Below the pieces are notes generated by a model. The model searched no databases and was not told the DNA's origin. It saw nothing but the letters and a program-made list of their open reading frames with translations. Below are positions 8,871-18,690 of a DNA stretch of 64,000 nucleotides, piece by piece; the stretch's first letter is position 1, and each line of letters begins with the position of its first letter. Where the stretch lies: the NCBI RefSeq assembly GCF_015354245.1, contig NZ_JADKYZ010000009.1, forward strand, positions 186,001 to 250,000, in the 5' to 3' direction. The stretch is from Diaphorobacter caeni. Lineage in GTDB: Bacteria > Pseudomonadota > Gammaproteobacteria > Burkholderiales > Burkholderiaceae_C. The translations under genes and the position numbers were made by a program.

Positions 8871-10490
8871 TTAAAGAACAGGCGCAGAGGAGTTCGCCAA
8901 CAACTCCTTCACCATCCCCACCAACTCCCTCTTCTGCACCTTGTTCGAAGCATTCACAGGCAAAGCCTCCAACTGCACCACATACCGAGGCACCTTGTAA
9001 TTGGCCATCTTCGCCCGGCACCACCCGATAAAGGAGTCCGCATCCACAGTCACCCCGTGACGAGCCACGACACAGGCGCACCCCACCTCCCCCATGCGCT
9101 CGTCCGCAACGCCAATCACCGCCACCTGCGAGACGTCGGGGTGGTCCGCGAGCATGCGTTCGATCTCCGCCGGATAGCAGTTGAACCCGCCGACGATGAA
9201 CATGTCCTTCAAGCGATCCGTGATGCGCAGATAGCCGCGCTCGTCCAGCACGCCGACGTCGCCCGTATGCAGCCAACCATCGGCATCGATGGTTTCAGAC
9301 GTGGCCTTGTCATCTTCGAAATAACCCTTCATCACGTGGTAGCCACGCAGCAGCACCTCGCCGGGCTCGCCTGCGGGAACGGGCTGGTTGTTTTCGTCCA
9401 CGCAGCGCACTTCGGTACCAGGCAACGCGTGGCCACAGGTATTGGCGACTGTGGCTGCGTCGTCCGTGGGTTCACAGATGGTCGCGCAGCCGCCGCATTC
9501 GGTGAGTCCGTATGCCGTCGTCACGTTGGCGATCCCGAGTTCCTCGCGCATGCGGGTGATGAGAATCGGTGGCACCGTCGAGGCGCCGGTGACTGCGGAT
9601 TGCAGCGTGCCCAGGTTGAAGTCACCTAACTGGGGGTGCGACAGCATGGTGAGAAACAGCGTCGGAGGGCCGGGCAGAAAGCTGATACGGTCGTCCTGGA
9701 TGCGACGCAGAATTGCGTCGGCATCGAACACCTGCTCGGGATAGATCGTCGCGCCAGCCATGAGGGCAGCGATCCAGCCGGCCTTGTAGCCGAAGGTGTG
9801 GAAGAACGGGTTGACCACCAGATAACGGTCTCCATGACGCAGATTGACGACGTTGGCCCATGCCTTGAAGGCCAGAATCGTCGGGAAATGCGCCGCCATC
9901 ACGCCCTTGGGACGGCCGGTCGTGCCGGAAGTGAACATCAAATCGGCCGTGTCATCGGGCTGAATCTGTGCCTCACGCGCGAGCTGTTCTTCGGCACTGA
10001 TCTGGGACGCCAGTTGTATGAACGCGGACCAGCTCAGGTCGGCGCTGGTCTGCACCTTGTCGCCCACGACGATGATGGATGCAAGCGTTTTCGGGCGCAG
10101 GCCCTGCAGCAGATCGGGGTAGTATCGGCCGAGAAAATCCCCCACGCTGAGCAGCACTCGCGTGCCGCTGCGCTCCAGAATATCTGCAGCCTCCTCGCCT
10201 TTCATGCGGGTGTTGAGCGGCACCAGTACGCCCCCGGCCGCATGCACGCCGCAGGCAGCGATGATCCACTCGCTCATGTTGGGCAACCAGATCGCGACAC
10301 GATCCCCCTTCTGCACGCCAAGCGCTATAAAGGCCCGCGCGGCCTCGCGCGCCATTTGATGCAGGGCGCTGTAACTGATGGCTGCGCCTTTTTCCACGAT
10401 GGCGGGATGATCGCCATATTGACGAGCCATTTCCGCCAGCATCTGCGGCAGGGTTTGCTTCTGGGTCAACGCTTCAAACATGGATGACAT
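8871..10490 (-). CDS. Acyl-CoA synthetase, FadD3-like (steroid propanoate CoA ligase candidate)
   Basis: An ANL-superfamily adenylate-forming ligase of 539 residues: P-loop-like motif [11 protein letters not shown] at about 186-196, the A5-type YGLTECGG, the hinge region [24 protein letters not shown] and C-terminal [11 protein letters not shown] and Lys near the end (NKVQKREL). It would activate a carboxylate to a CoA thioester. In steroid gene clusters this position is usually the ligase for the C/D-ring propanoate (HIP) or a side-chain acid; that substrate is inferred. The ATG at 10490 overlaps the kshB-like stop as TGATG, indicating translational coupling. It is the last gene of the leftward operon that begins at 16482. 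Confidence 0.9.
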   Translation of the reverse strand: MSSMFEALTQKQTLPQMLAEMARQYGDHPAIVEKGAAISYSALHQMAREAARAFIALGVQKGDRVAIWLPNMSEWIIAACGVHAAGGVLVPLNTRMKGEEAADILERSGTRVLLSVGDFLGRYYPDLLQGLRPKTLASIIVVGDKVQTSADLSWSAFIQLASQISAEEQLAREAQIQPDDTADLMFTSGTTGRPKGVMAAHFPTILAFKAWANVVNLRHGDRYLVVNPFFHTFGYKAGWIAALMAGATIYPEQVFDADAILRRIQDDRISFLPGPPTLFLTMLSHPQLGDFNLGTLQSAVTGASTVPPILITRMREELGIANVTTAYGLTECGGCATICEPTDDAATVANTCGHALPGTEVRCVDENNQPVPAGEPGEVLLRGYHVMKGYFEDDKATSETIDADGWLHTGDVGVLDERGYLRITDRLKDMFIVGGFNCYPAEIERMLADHPDVSQVAVIGVADERMGEVGCACVVARHGVTVDADSFIGWCRAKMANYKVPRYVVQLEALPVNASNKVQKRELVGMVKELLANSSAPVL

Positions 10491-11572
10491 CACTCCGGAA
10501 ATTGGATGCGCAGCGTATTGCTGGTGGGAACGGATTGGCAGGACAGAACCCAGTTCTTCGACAGATCCTTGGCGTCCAGCACTTCGTTGTGACGCATGTG
10601 CACCGTGCCGTCCTGCAGCTTGCACATGCACGATGCGCACATGCCTGCCTGACAGGAAAACGGCGCGTTGATGCCATTGCGCAGGGCGGCTTCGAGCAGG
10701 GTTTCGCTGCCGCCGCAGGTGAATTCGTATTCCTCGCCATCAAGGCGCATCTGCACCTTCGCCTCATCGACCGCGGCGGGCATGGCCACGGCCTCGGCGG
10801 CGTCCTTCTGCTGCATTTCGTGCAGCGCCTCCTCGTCGGGCAAGGAGACAAAACGCTCCACATGCACGCTGTCTTCGGCCATGCCGGCGGCAATGAGCGC
10901 GGCCTGCGCGGCGTCCATGAACGGGCCCGGACCGCAGATGAAGGCCTGGGCGCTGGTCGCCACAGACGGCTTGGCCCACGCGGTGAGCTGCCGCTGCGAT
11001 GGTGCGCCCTGCAGCGTGTCGAGCCAGTGCACGATCTGCAGACGCTCGGGGTACTCACTCGCCAGTCGCTGCAGATCCCGCCTGAAGATCACCGAACGCT
11101 CATCGCGGTTCGCGTAGAACAGCACGACGCGGCCTTCATGCTTTTGCAGCACCGTGCGCAGAATCGAGAACACCGGCGTGATGCCGCTGCCGCCCGCCAT
11201 CAGCAGAAAGTCCTGTGCCAGATTGCGGGGCGAGAACAGGCCCGAGGGCGGCATCAGCTCGATGGTATCGCCCACACGCACCTTGTCGCAGACCCAGTTC
11301 GAGCCGCGCCCCTGATGCACGCGCTTGACCGTCACGCGCAGCGCGGCGTCCAGCGCGGGCGAGCTCGACATCGAGTAGCAGCGCGGCACATGGCGGCCGT
11401 CGATCGGCAGGCGCAGCGTGAGAAACTGCCCGGGCCGGTAGCTGAATTGCTCCGACAGATGGGACGGCACCTCGAACACGATCGACTTGGTGTCGTGCGT
11501 TTCCTCGATCACCTCTTTCACCCGCAACGGGTGGTAGCGGCTGGCCGCCGACGTGGCTTCACTGGTCGTCAT
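10490..11572 (-). CDS. kshB: Ferredoxin-type oxidoreductase, KshB-like (3-ketosteroid 9alpha-hydroxylase reductase)
   Basis: 360 residues with FAD-binding [12 protein letters not shown]-binding GGSGITP and CGPGPFM, and a C-terminal plant-type [2Fe-2S] domain with the Cys pattern [11 protein letters not shown] followed by a distant Cys in VLSCQS. This FAD-NAD-2Fe2S order and length match class IA-type reductases such as KshB and PaaE. In a steroid cluster, the role is to pass electrons from NADH to the Rieske oxygenase KshA, which attacks C9 and opens ring B. No KshA gene is in the window, so the partner must be encoded elsewhere. An insert of about 30 Ala/Glu-rich residues separates the NAD and 2Fe-2S domains. 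Confidence 0.87.
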   Translation of the reverse strand: MTTSEATSAASRYHPLRVKEVIEETHDTKSIVFEVPSHLSEQFSYRPGQFLTLRLPIDGRHVPRCYSMSSSPALDAALRVTVKRVHQGRGSNWVCDKVRVGDTIELMPPSGLFSPRNLAQDFLLMAGGSGITPVFSILRTVLQKHEGRVVLFYANRDERSVIFRRDLQRLASEYPERLQIVHWLDTLQGAPSQRQLTAWAKPSVATSAQAFICGPGPFMDAAQAALIAAGMAEDSVHVERFVSLPDEEALHEMQQKDAAEAVAMPAAVDEAKVQMRLDGEEYEFTCGGSETLLEAALRNGINAPFSCQAGMCASCMCKLQDGTVHMRHNEVLDAKDLSKNWVLSCQSVPTSNTLRIQFPE

Positions 11573-11661
11573 GTCTCTTTCCCTGGCTCACTCACTTGCT
11601 TGCTCTATCACCCGTCACCCACTGCTGGATGGGCATGGTCCGTCGTGCCATGCCCGTCACT

Positions 11662-13416
11662 TCAAACCAGCGCGATATCCAATTCAGTCAGGCCCATCAC
11701 CGGCTTGCTCGCTGCGCTGTTGACAGGCTTTGCCCTATCGGCATCCACCGCAGCGGAACGGCCCGCGCGGCGTCCGGAGAACACACAGTCGGCCAGCGAC
11801 AGCCCACTCACATAGCGCGACGAAGCCACGCCGATGGCGGTGCGACCTGCCGCGTAGAGGCCCGGAATGTCACGCCCATGCACGTCGAGCACATGACCGC
11901 TTTCCTCGTTGACCTTGAGGCCACCGAGACTCAGCACCGCGAGCGGGAACATCTTCTGCGTGATCGAGATGTCGATGGCGAACAGCGCGCCGCCCTTGAA
12001 CTCGTGGCGCATGTCCATGGCCTTGCCCATCGCGTCGACGCGCTCGCCACGCGCTGCGGCGTTGGCGTCATCGAACTGGCGCTGCAGGATGGTGGCGTCC
12101 GCGCCGATCTTCCTTGCCAGATCGGCCACGTTGCGACCTTTGACCGCCACCTTGTACATCAGCGCCAGCGCAGGCATGGACTGAAACGCCCACAGTCCAC
12201 CGAACAGACACTGCCACGTCGCCTGACGGCGCAGCGCGCTGTCGATGATCAGCCAGGACTTGCCGCCCTGCTTTTCCATCATCTCGTAGCCGAGCTTGGC
12301 GCCGTAGACCTGCTCGTTGCAGAAACGCTCGCCGCGCGTGTTGACCACCAGGCCCTTGGGCCAGACAGCGGGCGGCGTGATAAAGCGCCAGGCGGAGATG
12401 TTGTTCAGATCCTGCGTGCCCGCGTTGGCCGACTGGCCAAGGCGCAAGCCCGAGCCGTCGCAGCCCGCCGCGCCGGTGAGCCATCCCGGCTTGTAGGCTG
12501 GGGCGTGCTGTTCGAGCAGGTCCGGGTTGTAGATGTAGCCGCCGGTGCTCAGCACCACACCCTTGCGGGCGCGCAGGTAGCGGCGTTCGCCGATCTGGCT
12601 TTCGATCTGCGCTGCCTCGCGGCGACCGGCTTGCGCACGCGGCGCCTGGTACAGCCGCCATTTGGCGACCAGCGCGTCGAGCGCCTTGTGGCGCGCCGTG
12701 CGCGGATCGCCTTCGGGCAACACCCACACTTCCACGCCCAGAATGCGACCGGTGGCGCGCTCGCGCACGAGGCGCCGCACGCGGGCCTGAGTGAGCACAC
12801 GCGCGCCATGGGCGAGCGTGGACTTCTGCAACGCATTGAACAGCGTGGTGCCCGACTGGCCCTTGGCCACGGTGCGATGACCGCGCGGCGCGGGCTTCTT
12901 CGCAAGGCGTGGATTGCCGTAGGCGGGCACGACCTCGTTGCCGGAGTAGTACAGATACACGCCATCGGGCGGGTACGAGGTCTTGTATTTGGGCATCGTT
13001 GAATCGAAGCGTGCGCCCTGCTTTTCCAGCCACTCGAGATTGGCGACGCTCTCTTCGCAGAAGCGCCTGAGCGTCGCGTCACTCACCACGCCGTTGACCT
13101 CGTGCTTGAGATAGTCGGCCATGGCCTCGGGCGTATCGTCAAAGCCTGCGGCCTTCTGCTGCCTGGTACCGCCGCCCGCATAGACCACACCGCCGGAGAG
13201 CACGCTCGCACCGCCGCCTCCGAAACGATCGACCACCAGCACATCAGCTCCTGCCTCCCGCGCCTCGATGGCGGCACTCGCGCCCGCCGCGCCCCAGCCG
13301 ACCACCAGCACGTCGGTGGTGTCCGCCCATTGAATTTCGGTCTCGGAACCCACGTCGAGCACTTGCTCGACGGGATTCACGGTGCTGACGCGCTGCTTGC
13401 CCGAATTGCCTGCCAT
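11662..13416 (-). CDS. tesI: FAD-dependent 3-ketosteroid dehydrogenase, TesI-like (Delta4(5alpha)-dehydrogenase candidate)
   Basis: 584 residues of the fumarate-reductase/succinate-dehydrogenase flavoprotein fold. The dinucleotide motif VVGWGAAGASAAIEAREAG is near residue 38, with GGGGASVLSGGVVYAGGG and a C-terminal GLYAAGRTAIGVASSRYVSG then SLADCVFSGRRAG. That C-terminal signature is shared with Delta4-(5alpha)-ketosteroid dehydrogenases, which desaturate 5alpha-reduced steroids. I start it at ATG 13416 because GAGGAG lies 8 nt upstream; a GTG three codons earlier overlaps that site. It begins 13 nt after the TesH-like gene. The TesI assignment rather than another flavoprotein dehydrogenase is moderately certain. 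Confidence 0.8.
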   Translation of the reverse strand: MAGNSGKQRVSTVNPVEQVLDVGSETEIQWADTTDVLVVGWGAAGASAAIEAREAGADVLVVDRFGGGGASVLSGGVVYAGGGTRQQKAAGFDDTPEAMADYLKHEVNGVVSDATLRRFCEESVANLEWLEKQGARFDSTMPKYKTSYPPDGVYLYYSGNEVVPAYGNPRLAKKPAPRGHRTVAKGQSGTTLFNALQKSTLAHGARVLTQARVRRLVRERATGRILGVEVWVLPEGDPRTARHKALDALVAKWRLYQAPRAQAGRREAAQIESQIGERRYLRARKGVVLSTGGYIYNPDLLEQHAPAYKPGWLTGAAGCDGSGLRLGQSANAGTQDLNNISAWRFITPPAVWPKGLVVNTRGERFCNEQVYGAKLGYEMMEKQGGKSWLIIDSALRRQATWQCLFGGLWAFQSMPALALMYKVAVKGRNVADLARKIGADATILQRQFDDANAAARGERVDAMGKAMDMRHEFKGGALFAIDISITQKMFPLAVLSLGGLKVNEESGHVLDVHGRDIPGLYAAGRTAIGVASSRYVSGLSLADCVFSGRRAGRSAAVDADRAKPVNSAASKPVMGLTELDIALV

Positions 13417-13428
13417 CTGCGCCACTCC

Positions 13429-15159
13429 TCATCCGCCCTGCTGGAGCAGCTGCGTGTTTTCCAAGGGCAGCGGCTTGCCGAGAATGTCGGCCACCGCACG
13501 AAAGGCGAAGGTCATCGCCGGACCGAGCGTGGAGCCCGCACCGGGATAAGCCGGTCCCATCACCGATGCCGAGTTGTTGCCCACGCAGTACAGGCCGGGG
13601 ATCACGGCACCCTGTTCGTCGAGCACGCGCGCCTCGCGGTCGGTCACCAGACCGCCCTTGGTGCCGATCTCGCCGGGCCACAGCTGCATCGCGTAAAACG
13701 GGCCCTTCTCGACCGCGCCCAGATTGGGATTTTTCAAACGCGGATCGCCGTAGTAGCGGTCGAACACATTGCCGCCACGGTCGAAATCCAGATCCTTGCC
13801 GGTCTTGGCGTATTCGGTCATGCGGCGTGCGCTTTCCTTCAGGCCCGCCGCATCGACGCCGATCTCGCGCGCCAGGTCGTCGAGCGTTTCGCCCTTCCAG
13901 TAGACCTTGTTGAGCCAGCTCTTGCGCAGCTTGCTGTCAGGCACGGCCGATGCGGGCATCAGCGGGCCGATGGGGTTCTGCGCGCGGAAGTTCGCGTCGA
14001 ACACGATCCACGCGGGCGCTGCGCCGTTGCCTTTGGCCGCGTCGGCCAGCATGGCCTGCTGGAATTCTGGATAAGGTCCCGACTCATTCAGAAAGCGCTG
14101 GCCCTTGTTGTTGACCACCATGCAGCCAGGCAGCGAACGCTCGACAAAGATGCCGCGAAATGCCGGTTCCTTGGGCACGTCCATGGTCGGGCATCCCCAG
14201 GACCAGTCCATCAGATCCAGCTTGGCACCAATCGCCTGGCCCGCTCGGTGGGCATCGCCCTCGTTGCCGCCCACGGGCGTGGCTGTCCATTCCGCCTTGC
14301 TGGGCTGCACCAGGTACTGCTCGCGCATCTGTTGGTTGCGCTCAAAACCACCCGCCCCCAGCAGCACGCCGCGCGCGGCGTTGATCTGCACGCGCTGTCC
14401 GTTCTTCTCGACGATCACGCCGGTGACGCGGCCGGAGGCGTCCTTCACCAGTTCCTTGAGCGGTGCATTGCGCCACATCTCCACGCCCGCCTTGTTGGCG
14501 GCCGTGAGCAGACCCGCGATCAGCGCCTGACCGCCCGTGAGCCGACGGTCACGGCGGGTCTTGCTGCGCCATGGGTAGTCCAGGAAATACTTCAGCATCA
14601 TGCCGATGATGGTGAAGCGCGATTTGAATTCGCGCGAAAGCATGGAGTGCGCCTCGAATGCGTTGATGCTCATGCGGCCGAACAGCTGGTTGCCCGGAGG
14701 ACCGGGGCGCATGGTCTCCAGCGCCACCACGCCCAGCTTGGCGGCGTTGAAGTCGACCGGGTCCATGGTGCGACCGCCGGGCTTCGATCCCTCGATGTGC
14801 GGGTAGTAGTCCGCATACTTGGGCATGCAGCGGTAAGGCACACCTATCTGCTTCAAGTATTCGGCCATCTTGTTGGCCGTCTCCACGTAAGCCAGCACAC
14901 GATCGTTGCTGGCCATGCCGCGCACGCAGCGCAGCATGTAGCCATAAGCGGTAGCCAGATCATCCCTGACACCCGCGCGCTTCTGGTCGTAGTTCACCGG
15001 AATCCAGATACCTCCGCCGGACAACGCCGACGTGCCGCCGAACACCTCCGCCTTCTCCACCACCAGTGTCCTGAGGCCCTGCTCCTTGGCGCGAATCGCC
15101 CCGAGCAACGCCCCGGCACCCGAACCGACCACCACCACGTCATATTCCTGAACTGCCAC
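13429..15159 (-). CDS. tesH: 3-oxosteroid 1-dehydrogenase, TesH/KstD-like
   Basis: 576 residues, the usual length for KstD/TesH. FAD-binding VVVGSGAGALLGAIRA is at the N-terminus, then VEKAEVFGGTSALSGGGIWIP, a catalytic/steroid-binding middle domain, and the C-terminal GLYCVGNNSASVMGPAYPG then GSTLGPAMTFAF typical of Delta1-dehydrogenases. It introduces the C1-C2 double bond into 3-keto-4-ene steroids, passing electrons to the respiratory chain. I use the GTG at 15159 because AGGAG lies 8 nt upstream and the FAD motif then starts at residue 12 as in known KstDs; the frame is open further up to 15207 without a better site. Confidence 0.87.
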   Translation of the reverse strand: MAVQEYDVVVVGSGAGALLGAIRAKEQGLRTLVVEKAEVFGGTSALSGGGIWIPVNYDQKRAGVRDDLATAYGYMLRCVRGMASNDRVLAYVETANKMAEYLKQIGVPYRCMPKYADYYPHIEGSKPGGRTMDPVDFNAAKLGVVALETMRPGPPGNQLFGRMSINAFEAHSMLSREFKSRFTIIGMMLKYFLDYPWRSKTRRDRRLTGGQALIAGLLTAANKAGVEMWRNAPLKELVKDASGRVTGVIVEKNGQRVQINAARGVLLGAGGFERNQQMREQYLVQPSKAEWTATPVGGNEGDAHRAGQAIGAKLDLMDWSWGCPTMDVPKEPAFRGIFVERSLPGCMVVNNKGQRFLNESGPYPEFQQAMLADAAKGNGAAPAWIVFDANFRAQNPIGPLMPASAVPDSKLRKSWLNKVYWKGETLDDLAREIGVDAAGLKESARRMTEYAKTGKDLDFDRGGNVFDRYYGDPRLKNPNLGAVEKGPFYAMQLWPGEIGTKGGLVTDREARVLDEQGAVIPGLYCVGNNSASVMGPAYPGAGSTLGPAMTFAFRAVADILGKPLPLENTQLLQQGG

Positions 15160-15270
15160 GCTTGCGTCTCCTGATCTTTCTTTTCTCGTCATCGCCGGCG
15201 CTGTCATCGGCCAAACGCTGAAATCAAGCCGCGCGTCCTCTCGTCAGGCCGCGCGATGCTTCATCACCGG

Positions 15271-16482
15271 TCAGACGAACGGCTCTTGGTTGGCGATGCC
15301 AAGCACCTGCGAGCCGTGGGCACGTACATAGGCGTCCGTGTTGTTGGCGATGTGCGAGCGCCCCTGATGGATGTCGCGAAACACGCGCTCGATGGGATTC
15401 GTGCGGAAGGTACCGCTGGCCGCCGTGGCGCGCAGCAGTTCGCTCGCATGAAAGCCCGTGAGTTTGGGCACGTAGGACGCCTGCGCGCGCTGCAGAAGGC
15501 GTTCCTCCAGATCGAGCTGCACGCCCGTCTTGGCGGCATTGACGATGCGCGCGTAGTTGCGGAACAGCACCAGCTTCAATTGGTCCAGCGCAATCGTCGC
15601 TTCGGTCACCGCCGTCTGCGAGTTCGGATCTTCGGCCGTGCGGTTGCCGTGCTTGCCCACGTGGGCCGTTGCGCGGCGCTTGAACTCGCCGATCGCACCA
15701 TCGAGCGCGCCAAGACACGACGTCGATACCGCGCGCTGGAACACATGGGTGAACGGAATGCGGAACAGCCAGCTGGTGTTTTCCAAGCGGCCCGGGCAGC
15801 CCACGTCGGAATGGTCATTGGTGCGCTGAGTGCGGTGCTCGGGCACGAAGGCGTTCTCGACGACGATGTCGTGCGAGCCGGTGGCGCGCAGGCCCAGTAC
15901 ATCCCAGTTGTCTTCGATGCGGTAGTCAGCCTTGGGCACGAGGAAGGTCACATGCTCCAGCGCGCCGGAGTTATCTTTCTTGGGCAGCAAACCGCCGAGG
16001 AACAGCCAGTCGCAGTGCTTGGAGCCGCTCGAGAAGCTCCAGCGGCCGCTGAACTGATAACCGCCTTCGACGGGAACGGCCTTTCCAGTGGGCATATAGG
16101 TCGATGCGATCCGCGTGCTGGAATCCTGGCCCCACACGTCCTGCTGAGCCTGCGCCGGAAACAGCGCCAACTGCCATGGGTGCACCCCCACGACACCGAA
16201 CACCCAGGCCGTGGACATGCAGCCCTTGGCCAGTTCCATCTGAATCGTGTAGAACACGCGTGGATCCATCTCGTAGCCGCCCCAACGCTTGGGCTGCAGC
16301 ACACGGAAAAAGCCTTCGCGCGTCATCTCCTCGATGGTTTCGTCGCTGATTCGGCCTTCTGTGTCGGCCTTGAACGAGCGCTCTGCCAGCTTGGGTGCCA
16401 GGGCCTTGGCCTTTTCGATCATCTCCAGCGCTTCTGGGGTGAGATAGCTCTCCGGTGCGAATTGTTCCGTCACTGCGTTCAT
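15271..16482 (-). CDS. hsaA: Flavin-dependent monooxygenase oxygenase component, HsaA-like
   Basis: 403 residues with the acyl-CoA dehydrogenase fold used by two-component aromatic hydroxylases (HsaA and the C2 component of p-hydroxyphenylacetate hydroxylase). Features are the N-terminal helical domain, GYQFSGRWSFSSGSKHCDW, DVLGLRATGSHDIVVENAFVP (in part) and a C-terminal helical bundle ending SHIANNTDAYVRAHG. In the 9,10-seco pathway it hydroxylates the newly aromatised A ring at C4 using reduced flavin from a separate reductase. The reductase gene is divergent, starting 230 bp away at 16713. It is the first gene of the leftward operon hsaA-tesH-tesI-kshB-fadD3-like. Confidence 0.88.
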   Translation of the reverse strand: MNAVTEQFAPESYLTPEALEMIEKAKALAPKLAERSFKADTEGRISDETIEEMTREGFFRVLQPKRWGGYEMDPRVFYTIQMELAKGCMSTAWVFGVVGVHPWQLALFPAQAQQDVWGQDSSTRIASTYMPTGKAVPVEGGYQFSGRWSFSSGSKHCDWLFLGGLLPKKDNSGALEHVTFLVPKADYRIEDNWDVLGLRATGSHDIVVENAFVPEHRTQRTNDHSDVGCPGRLENTSWLFRIPFTHVFQRAVSTSCLGALDGAIGEFKRRATAHVGKHGNRTAEDPNSQTAVTEATIALDQLKLVLFRNYARIVNAAKTGVQLDLEERLLQRAQASYVPKLTGFHASELLRATAASGTFRTNPIERVFRDIHQGRSHIANNTDAYVRAHGSQVLGIANQEPFV

Positions 16483-16712
16483 TTGCTTGGGTCTCCGTCT
16501 CCGCCGTTGATGCGGCTTGGGGTTGATGGCGCTTGATGGGTTGCGTGTCGCCAGTGGAGACGAATGCTCTCACCACGCATGAGGACATTCATCGTCCGAA
16601 TTGACTAACGGCGACTAGAGAGAAACACGGAGCGTTTGACGCGGCTGCTAGTCCGTGTGTGGGATTCCCGAGCACGGCGATCCGAGCACTCTTCAGGCTC
16701 AGGAGACAACCC
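16483..16712. promoter_or_regulatory. Divergent promoter region between monooxygenase and reductase operons
   Basis: 230 bp between the two components of the flavin monooxygenase, which are transcribed away from each other. Both operon promoters must lie here. The reductase start is fixed by AGGAG 7 nt before its ATG. I could not identify an operator. Confidence 0.5.
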
Positions 16713-17705
16713 ATGCAAAGCACTGCAGCCACTTTCGACCCCAGGGATTTCCGCCGCGCGCTCGGCATGTTCGGAACGGGCGTGACCATCGTGACCACCC
16801 GCGCCGACAACGGCGAACCCATCGGCATCACCGCCAACAGCTTCAATTCGGTCTCACTGGAGCCGCCAATGGTGCTGTGGAGTCTGGCCAAAAACGCGCG
16901 CAGCCTGCCGGTTTTCCAGAACGCAAAAACCTTCAACGTACACATCCTCTCGAACGAACAAGAAGCGCTCTCCAACCGCTTCGCCCGCGCGGGCGAGGAC
17001 AAGTTCTCGGGCCTGCCACTGGATTCAGAGGGCGGCCATGCCCCGCTGCTGCAGGACTGCAGCGCGCGCTTCCAGTGCAAGACCGCGTTCCAATATGACG
17101 GCGGCGACCACATCATCTTCGTCGGCGAGGTCACCCACTACGACGCCAACCCGCGCCCTCCGCTGCTCTACGTGACCGGAGGCTACGCCCTCGCCTCGCG
17201 GAAATCGGGAGAGATCGCCAGCGAGCCCGCCGCCGACACCAACAGCGCCTACTCGGAAAACCTGATCGGTTATCTGCTTGGCCGTGCGCATTTTCAGGTG
17301 CTCAACGGCATCCGCAAGCCCATGTCCGAACAAGGAATGACCGACGCGGATTTCTATGTGATGTCGCTGCTCACCGTGCAACAGCCTCAGACGCCTGAAC
17401 AGATCGCCTCGCATGTGGCCTACACCGGGATCGATATCGGCAACGTCGCGCTGCAATCGCTGATCGCCAAGGGTCTGCTCGAGGAAAGCCCGCAGCAGCC
17501 CAAGGCGTTGCAGCTCACCCAGCAGGGCAATGAATCCATCCTGCATGTGCTGGCGGCGGCCAAGGCGGTGGAGGCCGACATCATCGACAGCCTTGGCGAG
17601 ATGGAAGTCGCGACGCTGCGCAACCTGCTCAAGAAAGCCATCTCGACCACTGATCCCGGTCTTCCCAAGCTGTGGCAGAGCAAAGCAGCGCAAGTCGCCG
17701 AGTGA
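16713..17705 (+). CDS. hsaB: Flavin reductase with C-terminal MarR-like winged-helix domain (HsaB/C1-type)
   Basis: 330 residues. The first about 165 form a flavin-reductase (FMN-binding split barrel) domain: FRRALGMFGTGVTIVTT, GITANSFNSVSLEPPMVLWS, then HIIFVGEV. The remaining about 150 resemble a MarR-type winged helix (IGYLLGRAHFQVLNGIRKPM, TDADFYVMSLLTVQQPQTPEQ then the GLLEESPQQPKALQLTQQG wing). HsaB itself is short; the reductase C1 of Acinetobacter p-hydroxyphenylacetate hydroxylase has this two-domain build, where the MarR-like part senses substrate and releases autoinhibition. It would feed reduced flavin to the divergent HsaA-like oxygenase. I chose ATG 16713 over the longer frame from 16659 because of its ribosome-binding site. 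Confidence 0.87.
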   Translation: MQSTAATFDPRDFRRALGMFGTGVTIVTTRADNGEPIGITANSFNSVSLEPPMVLWSLAKNARSLPVFQNAKTFNVHILSNEQEALSNRFARAGEDKFSGLPLDSEGGHAPLLQDCSARFQCKTAFQYDGGDHIIFVGEVTHYDANPRPPLLYVTGGYALASRKSGEIASEPAADTNSAYSENLIGYLLGRAHFQVLNGIRKPMSEQGMTDADFYVMSLLTVQQPQTPEQIASHVAYTGIDIGNVALQSLIAKGLLEESPQQPKALQLTQQGNESILHVLAAAKAVEADIIDSLGEMEVATLRNLLKKAISTTDPGLPKLWQSKAAQVAE

Positions 17706-17800
17706 CTCACCCAGCGTCCTAGTCCGTCCAGCCGATGGCATGCATCTTCAACACGGGGAACATGCCCGTCCATCCAATGAAAGCACAAGAGACAAGCACC

Positions 17801-18649
17801 ATGAGCTCCAGCCAGAAATTCTCCATCCCCGAAGGCCATTACGTCGACATCGGCGAGGTTGCGGGCCATCCACAGCGCGTGCACTATCACGAGATGGGCA
17901 GCGGCGAGCCGGTGATCTTCCTGCATGGCGCCGGTGGCGGCGCGAGCGGCTACAGCAACTTCAAGGGCAATTACCCCCAGTTCTCGCGCGCGGGTTTTCG
18001 CAGCATCGTGCCCGATCTGCTCGGCTACGGCCTGTCCAGCAAGACGGAAGAGCCCAAACAGTACGACCTTGACTTCTTCATCGCGGGCATCAAGGGCCTC
18101 GTGGACCAGCTCGGCCTCAAGGGCATCACGCTGCTCGGCAATTCTCTCGGTGGCGCCGTGGCACTCGGCTACGCGCTCAAGCACCCCGAAGACGTCAAGC
18201 GACTGATCCTCATGGCGCCCGGCGGCGTTGAAGACCTCGACACCTACCTCGCCATGCCCGGCATCGCCAACATGTTCAGCATCTACAAATCGGGCAAGAC
18301 CGGTGCCGAGGCCATGCGCTCGGTAATGGAGATGCAGCTGTTCGACAAGACCCTGCTGACCGACGCGATCATCAACGAACGCTCGCCCATCGCCGACACG
18401 CAGACCGCTGCCGCGCGCTCGGTGCTCAAGGTGCCAAACATGACCGCGGATCTCCACAAGATCAACGTGCCCGTGCTTGGTTTCTGGGGCGTGAACGACG
18501 CGTTCAATCCAGTGGGCGGCGCGACCAAGCTGGTCGATGGCTTGCCCAACTGCCGCGTATCGCTGGTCAACCAGTGCGGCCACTGGGTGCAGGTCGAGCA
18601 TCAGGACATGTTCAACCGCACCTGCGTGGACTTCCTGCAGCACGGATGA
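17801..18649 (+). CDS. tesD: Meta-cleavage product hydrolase, TesD/HsaD-like (alpha/beta-hydrolase)
   Basis: 282 residues, the normal length for BphD/HsaD/TesD. Oxyanion-hole motif HGAGGGASGYSNF (about 42-54), nucleophile elbow GNSLGG with Ser115, Asp233 in NDAFNP and His261 in CGHWVQ complete the triad. In steroid degradation this enzyme cuts the ring-A meta-cleavage product (4,5:9,10-diseco compound) into a C/D-ring acid and 2-hydroxyhexa-2,4-dienoate. It follows the reductase gene by 95 nt and precedes the hydratase that uses its product. I start it at ATG 17801; the frame is open upstream to 17735 but lacks a better site. Confidence 0.88.
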   Translation: MSSSQKFSIPEGHYVDIGEVAGHPQRVHYHEMGSGEPVIFLHGAGGGASGYSNFKGNYPQFSRAGFRSIVPDLLGYGLSSKTEEPKQYDLDFFIAGIKGLVDQLGLKGITLLGNSLGGAVALGYALKHPEDVKRLILMAPGGVEDLDTYLAMPGIANMFSIYKSGKTGAEAMRSVMEMQLFDKTLLTDAIINERSPIADTQTAAARSVLKVPNMTADLHKINVPVLGFWGVNDAFNPVGGATKLVDGLPNCRVSLVNQCGHWVQVEHQDMFNRTCVDFLQHG

Positions 18650-18690
18650 GCCGCGCCCTGCCCCGCCGATCACGCCACCGGAACGCCTTC

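Noticed and set aside
13102-15174. Long plus-strand frame opposite tesH/tesI (690 codons)
   Set aside because: Shadow of the FAD-dehydrogenase genes; no domain features.
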